33,103 nucleotides of DNA from Deltaproteobacteria bacterium (GTDB taxonomy: Bacteria; Myxococcota_A; Polyangia; DRWM01; JAAZOP01): the NCBI GenBank assembly GCA_016930215.1, contig JAFGHH010000323.1, positions 1-33,103 of the forward strand, written 5' to 3'. A program made the translations under genes and the position numbers. Shown here piece after piece: positions 1 through 7,868 of this stretch; the stretch's first letter is position 1; the number at the start of each line of letters is the position of its first letter. Below the pieces are notes generated by a model. It saw only the letters and a list, made by a program, of their open reading frames with translations. It was not told the origin of the DNA and did not search any database.

Positions 1-1
1 C

Positions 2-1657
2 CGCGACCTCAAGCCGGAGAACGTGGTGCTGGTGCGCGGCCCGGGCGGCGAGCCGTGGGCCAAGCTGATCGATTTCGGCATCGCCCGGCTGGCCCGCGAA
101 GGCCCCGCCGCCCTGCGCCAGACCGGCCAGGGCACGGTGATGGGCACGCCGTACTACATGTCGCCCGAACAGGCGCGCGGGTCGGCGGACATCGATGCGC
201 GCAGCGACGTCTACGCCGTCGGGGTGATGCTGTTCGAGATGATCGCCGGCCGGCTCCCGTTCGAGGGGCAGTCCTCGGACGAGATCCTGACCAAGGTGCT
301 GTCGACGCCGTTCCCCTCGCTGCGGGCGCTCGAGCCGTCGATCCCTCCGGCCCTCGAGTACGTCGTGCAGACGGCGACGCAGCGCAAGCGCGAGGAGCGC
401 TACGGCACGGCGCTCGAGTTCGCCGAGGCGCTGCGGCCGCTGCGGGTGGAGATGGTCGCGGTCCGGATGCTGACCGCGGAGGAGGAAGCCCAGCTCCTGG
501 ACGAGGACGGGCCGTCCTCGATCCGCCGCCTCGAGGAGCTGGCGGCGCGGCTGCCCGAGCTGGCTCCGTCCGCCGGCGGCCCGCTCGGGCCGCCCCACGC
601 CACGCCGTCCCAACTCGTCGGTCCCCGCCTGACGCCGCCCCGGGTCCCCTCCCGCCCCCCAACGCCGTCCGGCGCACCGCTGCCGCGCACCACCCCGCGC
701 CCCGCGACGCCGCCCGGCGTGGGCCCGCGCACCGGCCGATTCCCGGCCGTCCAGCCGCGCATCACGCCCCGTCCTTCCGCGCCCCCGCCGGGGTCCGACG
801 CGGCGCTGATCCGCAGCACCGGCGGCCACCCGGCGCTCACGCCGGTGCGCGTTTCCTCGCGGCCGTCCCAGCCGCCGCCGGGCGGGGAGCCGTCGCAGCC
901 CGGGCTGCGGTCGACGCCGGCCGGGGAACGCCGGCCGTCCTACACCGGCCTGCGCGCGGACACGATCCCGCCCGGCCACACCGCGCTCGTCCTGCCGCGG
1001 CGCGCGCTGTTCCTGCTGCTCGTGATCGGCACCGCGCTCGTCGCCGCCTCGATCGCCGCGCTGCTGATCGCCCTGTCCGTCCGGAAGGACGACGCACGGC
1101 CGCCGGCCGGCCTCGGCGTCGAGACCCAGGGCGCCCGGGTGGCGATGCTCCCCGCCCCGACGGCCGATGCCGGCGCATCCGCGCCGACGGATGCCGCGAG
1201 CGGAAGCGACGAGGGGGCGAGCGCGGCGATGCCGGACGCGGGCGGAGGCGACGGGGCGGACGAGGAGACGGGGCCGAACGGCGCGGCGGACGCCGGCCCG
1301 GCGCTCGAGGCCGCGAACGAGGATGCGCCGAACGACGACGCCACTCCACCGCCCGCGGTGACCGTCCGCATGCGGAACCTTCCCCGCGGCGCACGGGCCA
1401 CGGTCGATGGCGCGCCCGTCGAGCGAGCGTTCGAGCTGCCGCTCGACGGCGTGGAGCACGTGCTGCGGGTGGCGGCGCCGGGCTTCAAGACCTTCGAACT
1501 GCCGTTCGTACCGGCCGAAGGCCTGGTCCTGACCGTGCGGATGGAGCGGGGCCGCGGCACCCCGGACGGCGGCACGACCGAGCCGGCCGCCGACGCCGGG
1601 ACGGCACCCGGAACCGACGCCCGCGCGCCGCTGGCCAATCCGTTCGGGACCCGGTGA
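2..1657 (+). CDS. Ser/Thr protein kinase with C-terminal PEGA domain (5' end outside window)
   Basis: The frame is open from the left edge and starts inside the catalytic loop (RDLKPENVVL), so the P-loop and the catalytic-site lysine of the N-lobe lie outside the window. Visible kinase parts are the canonical RDLKPEN loop, DFG (LIDFGIARL), the activation segment MGTPYYMSPEQARG and the C-lobe VYAVGVMLFEMIAGRLPFEG. A long Pro/Ala/Arg linker follows. One membrane segment (ALFLLLVIGTALVAASIAAL, about 1000-1075) leads to a Glu/Asp/Ala-rich extracytoplasmic stretch and a PEGA domain (VTVRMRNLPRGARATVDGAP onwards). By family knowledge it phosphorylates cytoplasmic proteins in response to an outside signal; signal and targets are unknown. 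The tail ends in NPFGTR, similar in style to the VPEDPF end of the kinase at 29435. The kinase call is secure; specificity is not. Confidence 0.93.
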   Translation, partial: RDLKPENVVLVRGPGGEPWAKLIDFGIARLAREGPAALRQTGQGTVMGTPYYMSPEQARGSADIDARSDVYAVGVMLFEMIAGRLPFEGQSSDEILTKVLSTPFPSLRALEPSIPPALEYVVQTATQRKREERYGTALEFAEALRPLRVEMVAVRMLTAEEEAQLLDEDGPSSIRRLEELAARLPELAPSAGGPLGPPHATPSQLVGPRLTPPRVPSRPPTPSGAPLPRTTPRPATPPGVGPRTGRFPAVQPRITPRPSAPPPGSDAALIRSTGGHPALTPVRVSSRPSQPPPGGEPSQPGLRSTPAGERRPSYTGLRADTIPPGHTALVLPRRALFLLLVIGTALVAASIAALLIALSVRKDDARPPAGLGVETQGARVAMLPAPTADAGASAPTDAASGSDEGASAAMPDAGGGDGADEETGPNGAADAGPALEAANEDAPNDDATPPPAVTVRMRNLPRGARATVDGAPVERAFELPLDGVEHVLRVAAPGFKTFELPFVPAEGLVLTVRMERGRGTPDGGTTEPAADAGTAPGTDARAPLANPFGTR

Positions 1658-1663
1658 CCGGCG

Positions 1664-1693
1664 TGGACAACGCGCCGCCGGACGCTGTACCGT
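1664..1693 (+). promoter_or_regulatory. possible sigma-70-type promoter for the MFS gene
   Basis: TGGACA (1664-1669), an 18-base spacer and TACCGT (1688-1693) lie just after the kinase stop and about 57 bases before the transporter start. The -10 shares the TAnnnT form of other candidate promoters in this window. The match is weak and read by eye. Confidence 0.3.
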
Positions 1694-1750
1694 GGCGCCG
1701 GTCGGGTCGCGACGGATGAGCGGCCCGAAGCCCGAGGAGCAGCGACGACC

Positions 1751-3439
1751 ATGAGCGACGACGCACGACGCGACGATGACGGAACCGCAGCCGGCGAGCC
1801 GCCGGCGCCGACGTCCGTGCCCGACGAGGCCGCGGGCGAGCCGCCGGGGGAGGAGCCGCCCCCGAAGCCCAAGCCGCTGCGGAAGAGCCTGCGGGGCGAG
1901 TTGATCCAGCCGTTCATCGACCTGATCCACGCGCCGCGCGCCCTGTGGGGCGTCAACCTGGCCTACGTGCTGGAGGGGCTCGTCTACTTCGGCATGCTGG
2001 GCTACCTGGCGATGCACTTCTCGGACTTCATCTTCCAGGGCGTGCCGCACCCGGACGAGCACTCGCACAGCATGGTGATGGTGCTCACGGCCGGGATCAC
2101 GATCTCGATGTTCGTGCTCGGGTTCGTCGCCGACAAGAAGGGAGTGCGCTTCGCGCTGATCTCGGCCTTCATCCTGCTGCTGGCGGGGCGCATCCTGATC
2201 TCCGCCGCCCCCACGGTGCTCGGCCTGGAGCCGGCCGGACTGTGGTCGCCGCTGCACCTGGTGACGATGGGCGGGATCCTGCTGGTGGTGATCGGGTACG
2301 GCATGTACCAGCCCGCCGCCTACGCGGCGGTGCGGCAGTTCACCACGCCGAAGACGGCCGGCATGGCCTTCGCCATGCTCTACGCGCTGATGAACCTCGG
2401 CGGCTGGATCCCGACCTTCGCCTTCCTGCTGCGCGACGACGAGTTCGCGGGGCTGGGAATTCCCGGCGTCTACTGGGTCTACACGGCCCTGACGGCGGTC
2501 GCGCTGGTGACCACCGTGTTCCTCCTGACGCGCAAGACGGTGGACCGGGCAGTGGCCGACGCCAAGGCCGAGACCGAGCGAATCAAGACCGAGGAGCGGA
2601 AACAGGAGACGGAGAAGCAGAAGGAGGAGGCGAAGGACGCGCCGGCGGCGACCGGCGACGGCCCGCAGCGCGTTCCGCTGCACCTGTGGGGCCTGGTGGC
2701 CGCGGTGATCGGCGCCGTGATCTGGAGGGTCGACCCTCCGGTCGGCTACTACGTCGCCGGGGGCATTGCCGTGGCCTGGGTCGCCGCCACGTTCTGGCGG
2801 CCGGCGGCCGGCTGGCTGGCCCGGCATCCGCTGGCCGACGCGCGCTTCTTCTTCTTCATCTTCGCGCTGATCCCGGTGCAGACGCTGTTCACCTACAACT
2901 GGCTGATCCTGCCGCAGTACATCAACCGGGCCTACGAAGGCTGGGTCGGCGACTACTTCGAGATCGCCTCCAACGCCAACCCGATCCTGATCTTCATCGC
3001 GGTGCCGATCATCGCCGCCCTGACGCAGAAGGCCAAGGTCTACCAGATGATGATCGTCGGCACGGCCGTGATGGCGCTGCCGGCCTTCATCCTCGCCGTC
3101 GGCCCCTACCTCTGGGCCCTCGTCGTCTACCTGCTCGTGATGACGATCGGCGAGGCGATGTGGCAGCCGCGGTTCCTGCAGTATGCCGCCGAGATCGCCC
3201 CCAAGGGGCGCACCGGCGTCTACATGGGCGTGGCGCAGCTCCCCTGGTTCCTCACCAAGCTGCTCGTCCCCTGGCTCTACTCGGGCTGGATGATGGACCA
3301 GTACTGCCCGGAGATCGGCCCGAAGAACACCGAGATGATGTGGGTGATCTTCGGCTGCATCGCCATCGCCTCGCCGATCCTGCTGGCCGTCGCCAAGGGC
3401 TGGGTCGGCAAGGGGATGAAGGAGCGCGCCGCGGACTAG
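1751..3439 (+). CDS. POT/PTR-like MFS transporter
   Basis: A 562-residue polytopic membrane protein. The first ~60 residues are acidic and Pro-rich and probably cytosolic. The first transmembrane helix carries NLAYVLEGLVYFGMLGYLAM, which looks like a degenerate form of the POT-family ExxERFxYYG motif. Roughly twelve hydrophobic helices fall in two halves. They are separated by a highly charged Lys/Glu loop (KAETERIKTEERKQ and onwards, about residues 270-300). Loop residues such as FVADKKGVRFAL after the second or third helix fit the MFS signature. POT proteins import di- or tripeptides with protons, but the key Glu/Arg residues are not all conserved, so the substrate may differ. It is about 94 bases downstream of the kinase gene and could be co-transcribed. 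The ATG follows a GAGGAG, spaced somewhat far. A paralogue-like POT protein is at 10472. Confidence 0.85.
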   Translation: MSDDARRDDDGTAAGEPPAPTSVPDEAAGEPPGEEPPPKPKPLRKSLRGELIQPFIDLIHAPRALWGVNLAYVLEGLVYFGMLGYLAMHFSDFIFQGVPHPDEHSHSMVMVLTAGITISMFVLGFVADKKGVRFALISAFILLLAGRILISAAPTVLGLEPAGLWSPLHLVTMGGILLVVIGYGMYQPAAYAAVRQFTTPKTAGMAFAMLYALMNLGGWIPTFAFLLRDDEFAGLGIPGVYWVYTALTAVALVTTVFLLTRKTVDRAVADAKAETERIKTEERKQETEKQKEEAKDAPAATGDGPQRVPLHLWGLVAAVIGAVIWRVDPPVGYYVAGGIAVAWVAATFWRPAAGWLARHPLADARFFFFIFALIPVQTLFTYNWLILPQYINRAYEGWVGDYFEIASNANPILIFIAVPIIAALTQKAKVYQMMIVGTAVMALPAFILAVGPYLWALVVYLLVMTIGEAMWQPRFLQYAAEIAPKGRTGVYMGVAQLPWFLTKLLVPWLYSGWMMDQYCPEIGPKNTEMMWVIFGCIAIASPILLAVAKGWVGKGMKERAAD

Positions 3440-3467
3440 CGCCGTCGCGTTCCCGCAGCACCCGAGG

Positions 3468-4322
3468 CTACTTCTTCTCCACGAACGGCGGCAGGTCGCG
3501 CACCTCGATCGGCGGCGGCGTGCGCGCGTCGCGCCGACGACGGCCCGCGTCGTCCGGCGGCTCGGCCGCGGCGTCCGCCGCGGGTCCGACCTCCGTCCGC
3601 GCGCCGCCCGCGTCCGACGCGACGGGCACCGGCGGCTCGACCACGTCCGCCATCGGCGCCGGAACCTGGGGCGGCGCCACCCGCACCTCGATGTCGGGCG
3701 ATGTGTCGGGCAGCGGCACCGCGTCCGGCTCGCCCGCCCCGCCGGCATCCGCCGTTCCCGGGGCGGCGGCCGCGTCGGCCGCCGGGGAGGGGTAGCCCTC
3801 GGGCGGCGGAGCCTCCGCCGGCGGCTGCTCGCGCACCTCGAGCTCGGGCGGGCCGCTCCGCACCGGCTCGTCCTTCTTGCACCCCGCGGCCCCGAGCGCG
3901 GCGCCGAGCGCCAGGGCGGCGGCGACCTTCGCCGGTCCGCGGGGCGCCGTCGTCCGCAGGTACTGGGGTGCGTGCACCCACGGGGCGTCCCCGTGAACGT
4001 GCACCCGCAGTCGCCGCCCCCCGACCTCGACCTCGTCCTGGTCGAGCAGGATCACCGGCTTGGCCGCCGGCACCTCCAGCGAGCGCGCCGCGCGGCGCAC
4101 GACGACCCGCCCACCGCTGTCGGGCCGGTACAGCACCAAGCGCTCGTCGGCCGAGACCCACAGCTCGCAGGCGGCACCGGCCTCGTCCCGCCACAACACG
4201 CTCCCCGCGTCGTCCACGCGCAGCCCCGGCGCGCGCCCCACGACCGCCACGCACCGCAGGTAGCGCTCGTCCGGCGAACGGGGCGTCAGGTCCTCCAGGC
4301 AGATCGCCAGCGGTCGGCTCAT
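3468..4322 (-). CDS. FHA-like domain protein with internal lipobox-like segment
   Basis: The chosen ATG (4320-4322) follows GGAGGAGGGAGACC and gives 284 residues beginning MSRPLAICLEDLTP. Frame further upstream is open but runs antisense to the next gene's repeats, so it was not used. Residues 1-112 look like an FHA fold: a short N-terminal strand, VLWRDEAG..., then LLDQDEVEVGGRRLRVHVHG, which resembles the FHA end (DGDxIxIGxxxLxV). The usual GR...SxxH phosphothreonine-binding signature is not clear. A hydrophobic run at 131-148 (AKVAAALALGAALGAAGC) ends like a lipobox, although no N-terminal signal peptide precedes it. The rest is a Pro/Ala/Asp-rich tail with three EVRxxPP motifs, the last near the C-terminus (PIEVRDLPPFVEKK). 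FHA domains read phosphothreonine, which would fit the neighbouring kinases; this link is inference. The gene is convergent with the transporter (28-base gap). Confidence 0.75.
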   Translation of the reverse strand: MSRPLAICLEDLTPRSPDERYLRCVAVVGRAPGLRVDDAGSVLWRDEAGAACELWVSADERLVLYRPDSGGRVVVRRAARSLEVPAAKPVILLDQDEVEVGGRRLRVHVHGDAPWVHAPQYLRTTAPRGPAKVAAALALGAALGAAGCKKDEPVRSGPPELEVREQPPAEAPPPEGYPSPAADAAAAPGTADAGGAGEPDAVPLPDTSPDIEVRVAPPQVPAPMADVVEPPVPVASDAGGARTEVGPAADAAAEPPDDAGRRRRDARTPPPIEVRDLPPFVEKK

Positions 4323-4356
4323 GGTCTCCCTCCTCCGCGCGACGCTCGACGCATCC

Positions 4357-4385
4357 AGCGTCCCGCATCCGGGCCGCACGGTCAA
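4357..4385 (-). promoter_or_regulatory. candidate promoter of the FHA-like gene
   Basis: On the minus strand TTGACC (4385-4380) is followed after 17 bases by GACGCT (4362-4357), about 35 bases before the start codon. The -35 matches other candidates in this window well; the -10 is poor. Confidence 0.4.
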
Positions 4386-4454
4386 TCGGCGCGGCGCCGG
4401 TCGCGCCGCGCGGACGGTCCGACGCCGGGGCGCCCTCCGGCCGAACCCGGCCCC

Positions 4455-4483
4455 TTGCCGTCCGGGGCTTCGTTCCCTACGAT
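4455..4483 (+). promoter_or_regulatory. sigma-70-type promoter of the lipoprotein gene at 4519
   Basis: TTGCCG (4455-4460), a 17-base spacer and TACGAT (4478-4483). The predicted transcription start (about 4490) falls inside the perfect palindrome at 4488-4507. The downstream start codon is at 4519. Confidence 0.55.
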
Positions 4484-4487
4484 CAAG

Positions 4488-4507
4488 CTCGGCGATCGAT
4501 CGCCGAG
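4488..4507. promoter_or_regulatory. 20-bp perfect palindrome at the predicted transcription start (operator or leader hairpin)
   Basis: The sequence ctcggcgatcgatcgccgag is its own reverse complement over all 20 bases. It sits 4 bases after the -10 element and directly before the ribosome binding site (caggaggga, 4508-4516) of the lipoprotein gene. It could be a repressor operator or, if transcribed, a 5' stem next to the Shine-Dalgarno sequence. Which one applies cannot be told from sequence. Confidence 0.6.
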
Positions 4508-4518
4508 CAGGAGGGAAG

Positions 4519-5658
4519 ATGAACAGCCTCATGAGCCGTGCCTGGTGGATGGCCGTGCTGGTCTTGTGCCTGGGACCCGCTTGCGGCGACGACGACGACG
4601 GGACGCCCGACACCACCGACGCGACCGGCGACGACGGCACCGCCGAAACCCCGCCCGACGCACTCGACGACGGCACCGCCGAAACCCCGCCCGACGCACT
4701 CGACGACGGCACCGCCGAAACCCCGCCCGACGCGCTCGACGACGGCCCCGCCGACGTTCCCGCCGGGACGCTCTCCGAGCGCCACCCGGGGGACCTCGGC
4801 CTGGGCGACGACCCGGCGGTCGTCTGGTTCGAGGACTTCGAGGAGGGCTCGACGGCCGCGATCGCCGCGCGCTACGACCAGGTGCGCGACGACGGCCGCT
4901 GGTCGCTGGTCTCCGACACGCCGAACGGCAGCGGCTCGGCCCTCGCGCTGCGGGCCGGCAACGGCCGCGAGGCGGTCGATCTCTACAAGCAGCTCCCGGA
5001 CCACGACGAGTGGTACGTGCGGTGGTACGCGAAGTACGAGCCGGGCGTCCACTGGCACCACTCGGGGATGTGGTTCGGCGGCTACAACCCGAGCTCGCCC
5101 TGGCCGAGCCCCGGGGCCGGCACGCGGCCGGACGGCGACGACCGGTTCTCGATCGCCGTCGAGCCGGTCTGGGACTCGCCGAGCCTGCGCTTCGACTTCT
5201 ACAACTACTGGATGCGGATGCACTCGTGGATGGAGACTCCGGTCGACGACGGCACGGCGTACTACGGCAACGCGCTGGTGCACCGCAACGACTTCACCGT
5301 GGACGAGGACTCGTGGGTCTGCCTCGAGGCGCACGTGCGGCTGAACCCGGACGCCGGGAGCGGGGCGGGGGCGGTGCTCGAGGTCTGGAAGAACGACGCG
5401 CCGGTCGCGAGCTTCAACGACGCCGGCCCGCTCGGGTACTGGATCCGCGACAAGTTCTGCACGGCCGCCGCGGACGGCAGCGCGTGCACCGACTACCCCG
5501 CCCCGTTCACGGAGGTCCTCGACCTCCAGTACCGCAACACGACGGCCCTGCGCCTCAACGCCTTCTGGCCGCAGAACTACATCACCGAGGGCCCCGAAGG
5601 GACGCTGACCTTCGACCAGATGGTCGTCGCGACGACGCGCGTCGGCTGCATGCGCTGA
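4519..5658 (+). CDS. lipoprotein with concanavalin/jelly-roll-like domain
   Basis: The ATG at 4519 follows AGGAGGGA and gives 379 residues. MNSLMSRAWWMAVLVLCLGP leads to AC at residue 22, a lipoprotein signal (LGPAC) followed by a CGDDDDG acidic stretch. Three copies of a 12-residue repeat (DDGTAETPPDAL, 36 bp each) form a flexible linker. The remainder (from about residue 95, VVWFEDFEEGS) reads like a beta-rich jelly-roll similar to polysaccharide-lyase or LamG-type domains: GSALALRAGNG, EWYVRWYAKYEPG, GMWFGGYNP, RLNAFWPQNY and TFDQMVVATTRVGCMR at the end. The late segment resembles the PL14-like pattern of a closing strand carrying the FDxMVVATxxIGC ending. Carbohydrate binding or cleavage is therefore plausible, but no catalytic residues can be assigned. 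It is convergent with the operon at 5688 (29-base gap). Confidence 0.8.
   Translation: MNSLMSRAWWMAVLVLCLGPACGDDDDGTPDTTDATGDDGTAETPPDALDDGTAETPPDALDDGTAETPPDALDDGPADVPAGTLSERHPGDLGLGDDPAVVWFEDFEEGSTAAIAARYDQVRDDGRWSLVSDTPNGSGSALALRAGNGREAVDLYKQLPDHDEWYVRWYAKYEPGVHWHHSGMWFGGYNPSSPWPSPGAGTRPDGDDRFSIAVEPVWDSPSLRFDFYNYWMRMHSWMETPVDDGTAYYGNALVHRNDFTVDEDSWVCLEAHVRLNPDAGSGAGAVLEVWKNDAPVASFNDAGPLGYWIRDKFCTAAADGSACTDYPAPFTEVLDLQYRNTTALRLNAFWPQNYITEGPEGTLTFDQMVVATTRVGCMR
4630..4737 (+). repeat. three tandem 36-bp coding repeats
   Basis: Units at 4630-4665, 4666-4701 and 4702-4737 encode DDGTAETPPDAL three times; they differ only at one base near the end of the third unit. A partial fourth unit begins at 4738 (DDGPADVP). 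The near-identity at DNA level indicates recent slippage or unequal recombination rather than selection on protein alone. The 36-bp length keeps the frame. Confidence 0.95.
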
Positions 5659-5687
5659 GGCGGCGGGACGACGCCGACCCCCGGGCG

Positions 5688-7025
5688 CTACGGTGCGACC
5701 CGCTCCACCACGGTCGCCTCGGGCGGGGGCACCGGCGCCTCGACCTCGCCGCCGAAGAGCAGCCACGGCACGGCGCGCTGCATCGAGGACGAGAGGCTTG
5801 CCAGCGTGGTGCCCTCGGGCACCCAGACCTCGAAACCCAGCGTCCGGTCCTGCAGCGTCAGCCGCGCCTGTCGCAGCGCGTCGAACAGCTTGACCGCGTC
5901 GCCGGCGACCGTCGCCCCGCCCGGCATCCGGCGCAGCTCGCCGAGCACTTCGGCCTGCTCGCGGTCCAGCTCGGTCAGCAGCTCGGTGAACTCCTCGATC
6001 ACCTCGCCCGCCATTGCGGGGGAGGCGAAGGCGAACGAGCCGGCGACGCCGAGGCGCGGGTCGGTGCGCAGGGCCGCCCCGCCGGTGAACGACTCGTCGT
6101 GCGGGCCGCCCTCGCCGTCGCGCGCCAGCGCCACGACGTAGGCCGGTCCCGCCCCGACCGCCCTTCGGATCGCCTCGAACTCCGCCGAGGCGGACAGCGG
6201 GCGCGGCACGCTCCCGGCGCGGATCGGCCGGACCAGCTCCGGGCCGCCGAACGCCACGGTGCGTGGCCCGAGCGTCGCCAGGACGAAATCGCGGTCCAGC
6301 TCGACGTACCCGCGGGCGGCCTGCGCCACGGCCTCGCGGGGCACCTCGTCCGGCGCGATCGTCGCGGCACACTCGAGGATCCCGGGCAGGTCGATGTTCC
6401 CCTCGATGATCGCCACGGCCGTGTCGTTCCCCCCGCGGAACTCGACCGCCTCGACCGTCACCAGGTCGATCGACGCCGCCAACTCGACCAGGCAGGCCGG
6501 GTCGCCGGGCACCTCCCCGCGCAGCAGCTCAACCATGCCGCCGAGCATCGAGCGGACCTCGGCCGCGGAGAGCAGCGCCCGCACGTCGGCCTGCACGACG
6601 AGGACCAGCTCCCCGTCGCTCGGCAGCCGCGTCAGGTGCGCCGCCAGTCCCGGCGCCAGCGGCCCCGCGGGCGGAGCGTCCGCGGGCAGCACCGGCGTCG
6701 ACGGCACGGTCGGAATGTGGGGCACGGCAAGGTCGCCCGTGCGGGTGCCCGCGGCGGGTTCGACCGGCGGCCGGCCGGGCTCCTCGGAGCCCGCGCCGGC
6801 CTGCCTGGCGACGGACGGCCCTTCCTCCACAGACGGCTCGGACGCCTTCGCCGCGGTCGCGGTGCCCGGGGCCGCCGGCTCGGACGCCGAGCCCGAGGCC
6901 GCCACCGCGGTCCCCGGAGTCGCTCCACCGTCGCAGACGCACGTCGGACACTCCTTCGACGACTTGCAGGCGCCCGCCGTCGCGGCCACGCACAACAGGC
7001 CCAGCAACACGATCCGCTTGTCCAT
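5688..7025 (-). CDS. lipoprotein of unknown function
   Basis: A 445-residue protein starting at ATG 7025 after GGAGGAAGAGG. The signal MDKRIVLLGLLCVAATAGAC ends in a lipobox with Cys at residue 20, followed by a Cys-rich KSSKECPTCVCDGG and a long Ala/Pro/Glu linker to about residue 110. The C-terminal ~320 residues form a mixed alpha/beta globular domain beginning HLTRLPSDGELVLVVQADVRALL, with repeated pattern LVxVEAVEFRGG, VAIIEGNIDLPGILEC, FVLATLGPRTVAFGGPELV. This resembles myxobacterial lipoproteins that contain paired DUF3352-like folds, but I cannot name a family with confidence. It starts 30 bases after the stop of the gene at 7056 and is probably in the same transcript. Function is not assigned. 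Confidence 0.82.
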   Translation of the reverse strand: MDKRIVLLGLLCVAATAGACKSSKECPTCVCDGGATPGTAVAASGSASEPAAPGTATAAKASEPSVEEGPSVARQAGAGSEEPGRPPVEPAAGTRTGDLAVPHIPTVPSTPVLPADAPPAGPLAPGLAAHLTRLPSDGELVLVVQADVRALLSAAEVRSMLGGMVELLRGEVPGDPACLVELAASIDLVTVEAVEFRGGNDTAVAIIEGNIDLPGILECAATIAPDEVPREAVAQAARGYVELDRDFVLATLGPRTVAFGGPELVRPIRAGSVPRPLSASAEFEAIRRAVGAGPAYVVALARDGEGGPHDESFTGGAALRTDPRLGVAGSFAFASPAMAGEVIEEFTELLTELDREQAEVLGELRRMPGGATVAGDAVKLFDALRQARLTLQDRTLGFEVWVPEGTTLASLSSSMQRAVPWLLFGGEVEAPVPPPEATVVERVAP

Positions 7026-7055
7026 CGTCCTCTTCCTCCTTCGAAGCGGGCGTCC

Positions 7056-7625
7056 CTACCAACCGATCGGATCGTCGTCCAGCATGAACCACTCGAAGAC
7101 CAGGTTGAGCCCGAACTGCCCCAGCGCGTCGCTCTCGAGGTCGACCGGCTGCTCCTCCGAGACGTCCTCGTAGTACCAGCCTTCCAGCTCCAGCCCCAGC
7201 GTCGAGTGGTTCTCGTGCTGCTCGTGGGAGACGTCGAGCTCGGGAAGGAAGGCGACGGCGCCGCCGACGCCGACCCAGGAATGGACCTGCCCGTCGTCCT
7301 GTTCGAGGAACGTCGCCTTGGCCCGCAGTCCCGCGCGCAGCCCGACCTCGTCCTCCTCGAAGTAGTGGAAGTAGTCGAGCCCCACGATCGGTCCGCCCGC
7401 GGCCGCGGTCATCCCCGGCAGCGAGCCCTGGACGCCGAGCGTCTCGGAGATCGCATTCTCCTCGTCGAGGGCCGTGCCCAGGATGGCGCGGAGGCCGAGC
7501 TGCGCGCCGACGGTTCCCGACGTGTCGACTGTCGGCCCCACGGCAATCGCGTAGCCGACGTAGCAGCCGCCGGCCGACAAGCCCCAAAGCACCAGCAGCA
7601 CCCTCGTCCACATGGTCGGCTGCAC
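7056..7625 (-). CDS. small envelope protein, predicted lipoprotein or beta-barrel
   Basis: The start is GTG at 7623-7625: GGAGGAAGG lies about 9 bases upstream, whereas the in-frame ATG at 7613 is too far away. The product is 189 residues. MQPTMWTRVLLVLWGLSAGGC is a signal segment with Cys at 21; the lipobox is imperfect. The rest shows alternating aromatic and small residues typical of outer-membrane strands (GPTVDTSGTVGAQLGLRAIL, VGLDYFHYFEEDEVGLRAGL, STLGLELEGWYYEDV, QFGLNLVFEWFMLDDD), so a small beta-barrel or a lipocalin-like barrel is plausible. It is the first gene of a two-gene operon with the lipoprotein at 5688 and is divergent from the glucan phosphorylase gene. No family was recognised. 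Confidence 0.75.
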   Translation of the reverse strand: MQPTMWTRVLLVLWGLSAGGCYVGYAIAVGPTVDTSGTVGAQLGLRAILGTALDEENAISETLGVQGSLPGMTAAAGGPIVGLDYFHYFEEDEVGLRAGLRAKATFLEQDDGQVHSWVGVGGAVAFLPELDVSHEQHENHSTLGLELEGWYYEDVSEEQPVDLESDALGQFGLNLVFEWFMLDDDPIGW

Positions 7626-7764
7626 TGTACACCACCTTCCTCCGCAGAGGTCCCCTCCCTACGGACCGGGCGCAATCTTCGGTCTGGCGCCGGTGCGCGG
7701 GCCCGGCGACGGCGTCGCCCGGCAACCGGAAACCGCGGTTCTTTGGCGGGGTTGGCCGCGTGGC

Positions 7765-7794
7765 TTGACCGCGTCCGCCGGGCCAGCGGAGAAT
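7765..7794 (+). promoter_or_regulatory. candidate promoter of the glucan phosphorylase operon
   Basis: TTGACC (7765-7770), 18 bases, then GAGAAT (7789-7794), about 75 bases upstream of the start at 7869. The remaining part of the 243-base divergent gap holds no gene that I can support. Confidence 0.4.
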
Positions 7795-7868
7795 GCCGGC
7801 CCGGTTCGGTGGGGAGCCGGCCCCGGCTCCGATGACGGCCGGGCGCTCGACGGAAGGAGAGACGCGGC

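Noticed and set aside
4323-4712. Extension of the FHA-like protein to an upstream start
   Set aside because: The extra part translates the antisense of the divergent gene's leader and repeats; the ATG at 4322 has a strong ribosome site.
4630-4737. Tandem repeats as a CRISPR array
   Set aside because: The units are contiguous with no spacers and are in frame with the lipoprotein.
3972-7835. A 1287-codon open frame on the plus strand across several minus-strand genes
   Set aside because: It is antisense or out of frame to well supported genes and has the Arg/Pro/Gly-rich composition of shadow frames in GC-rich DNA; no domain is seen.
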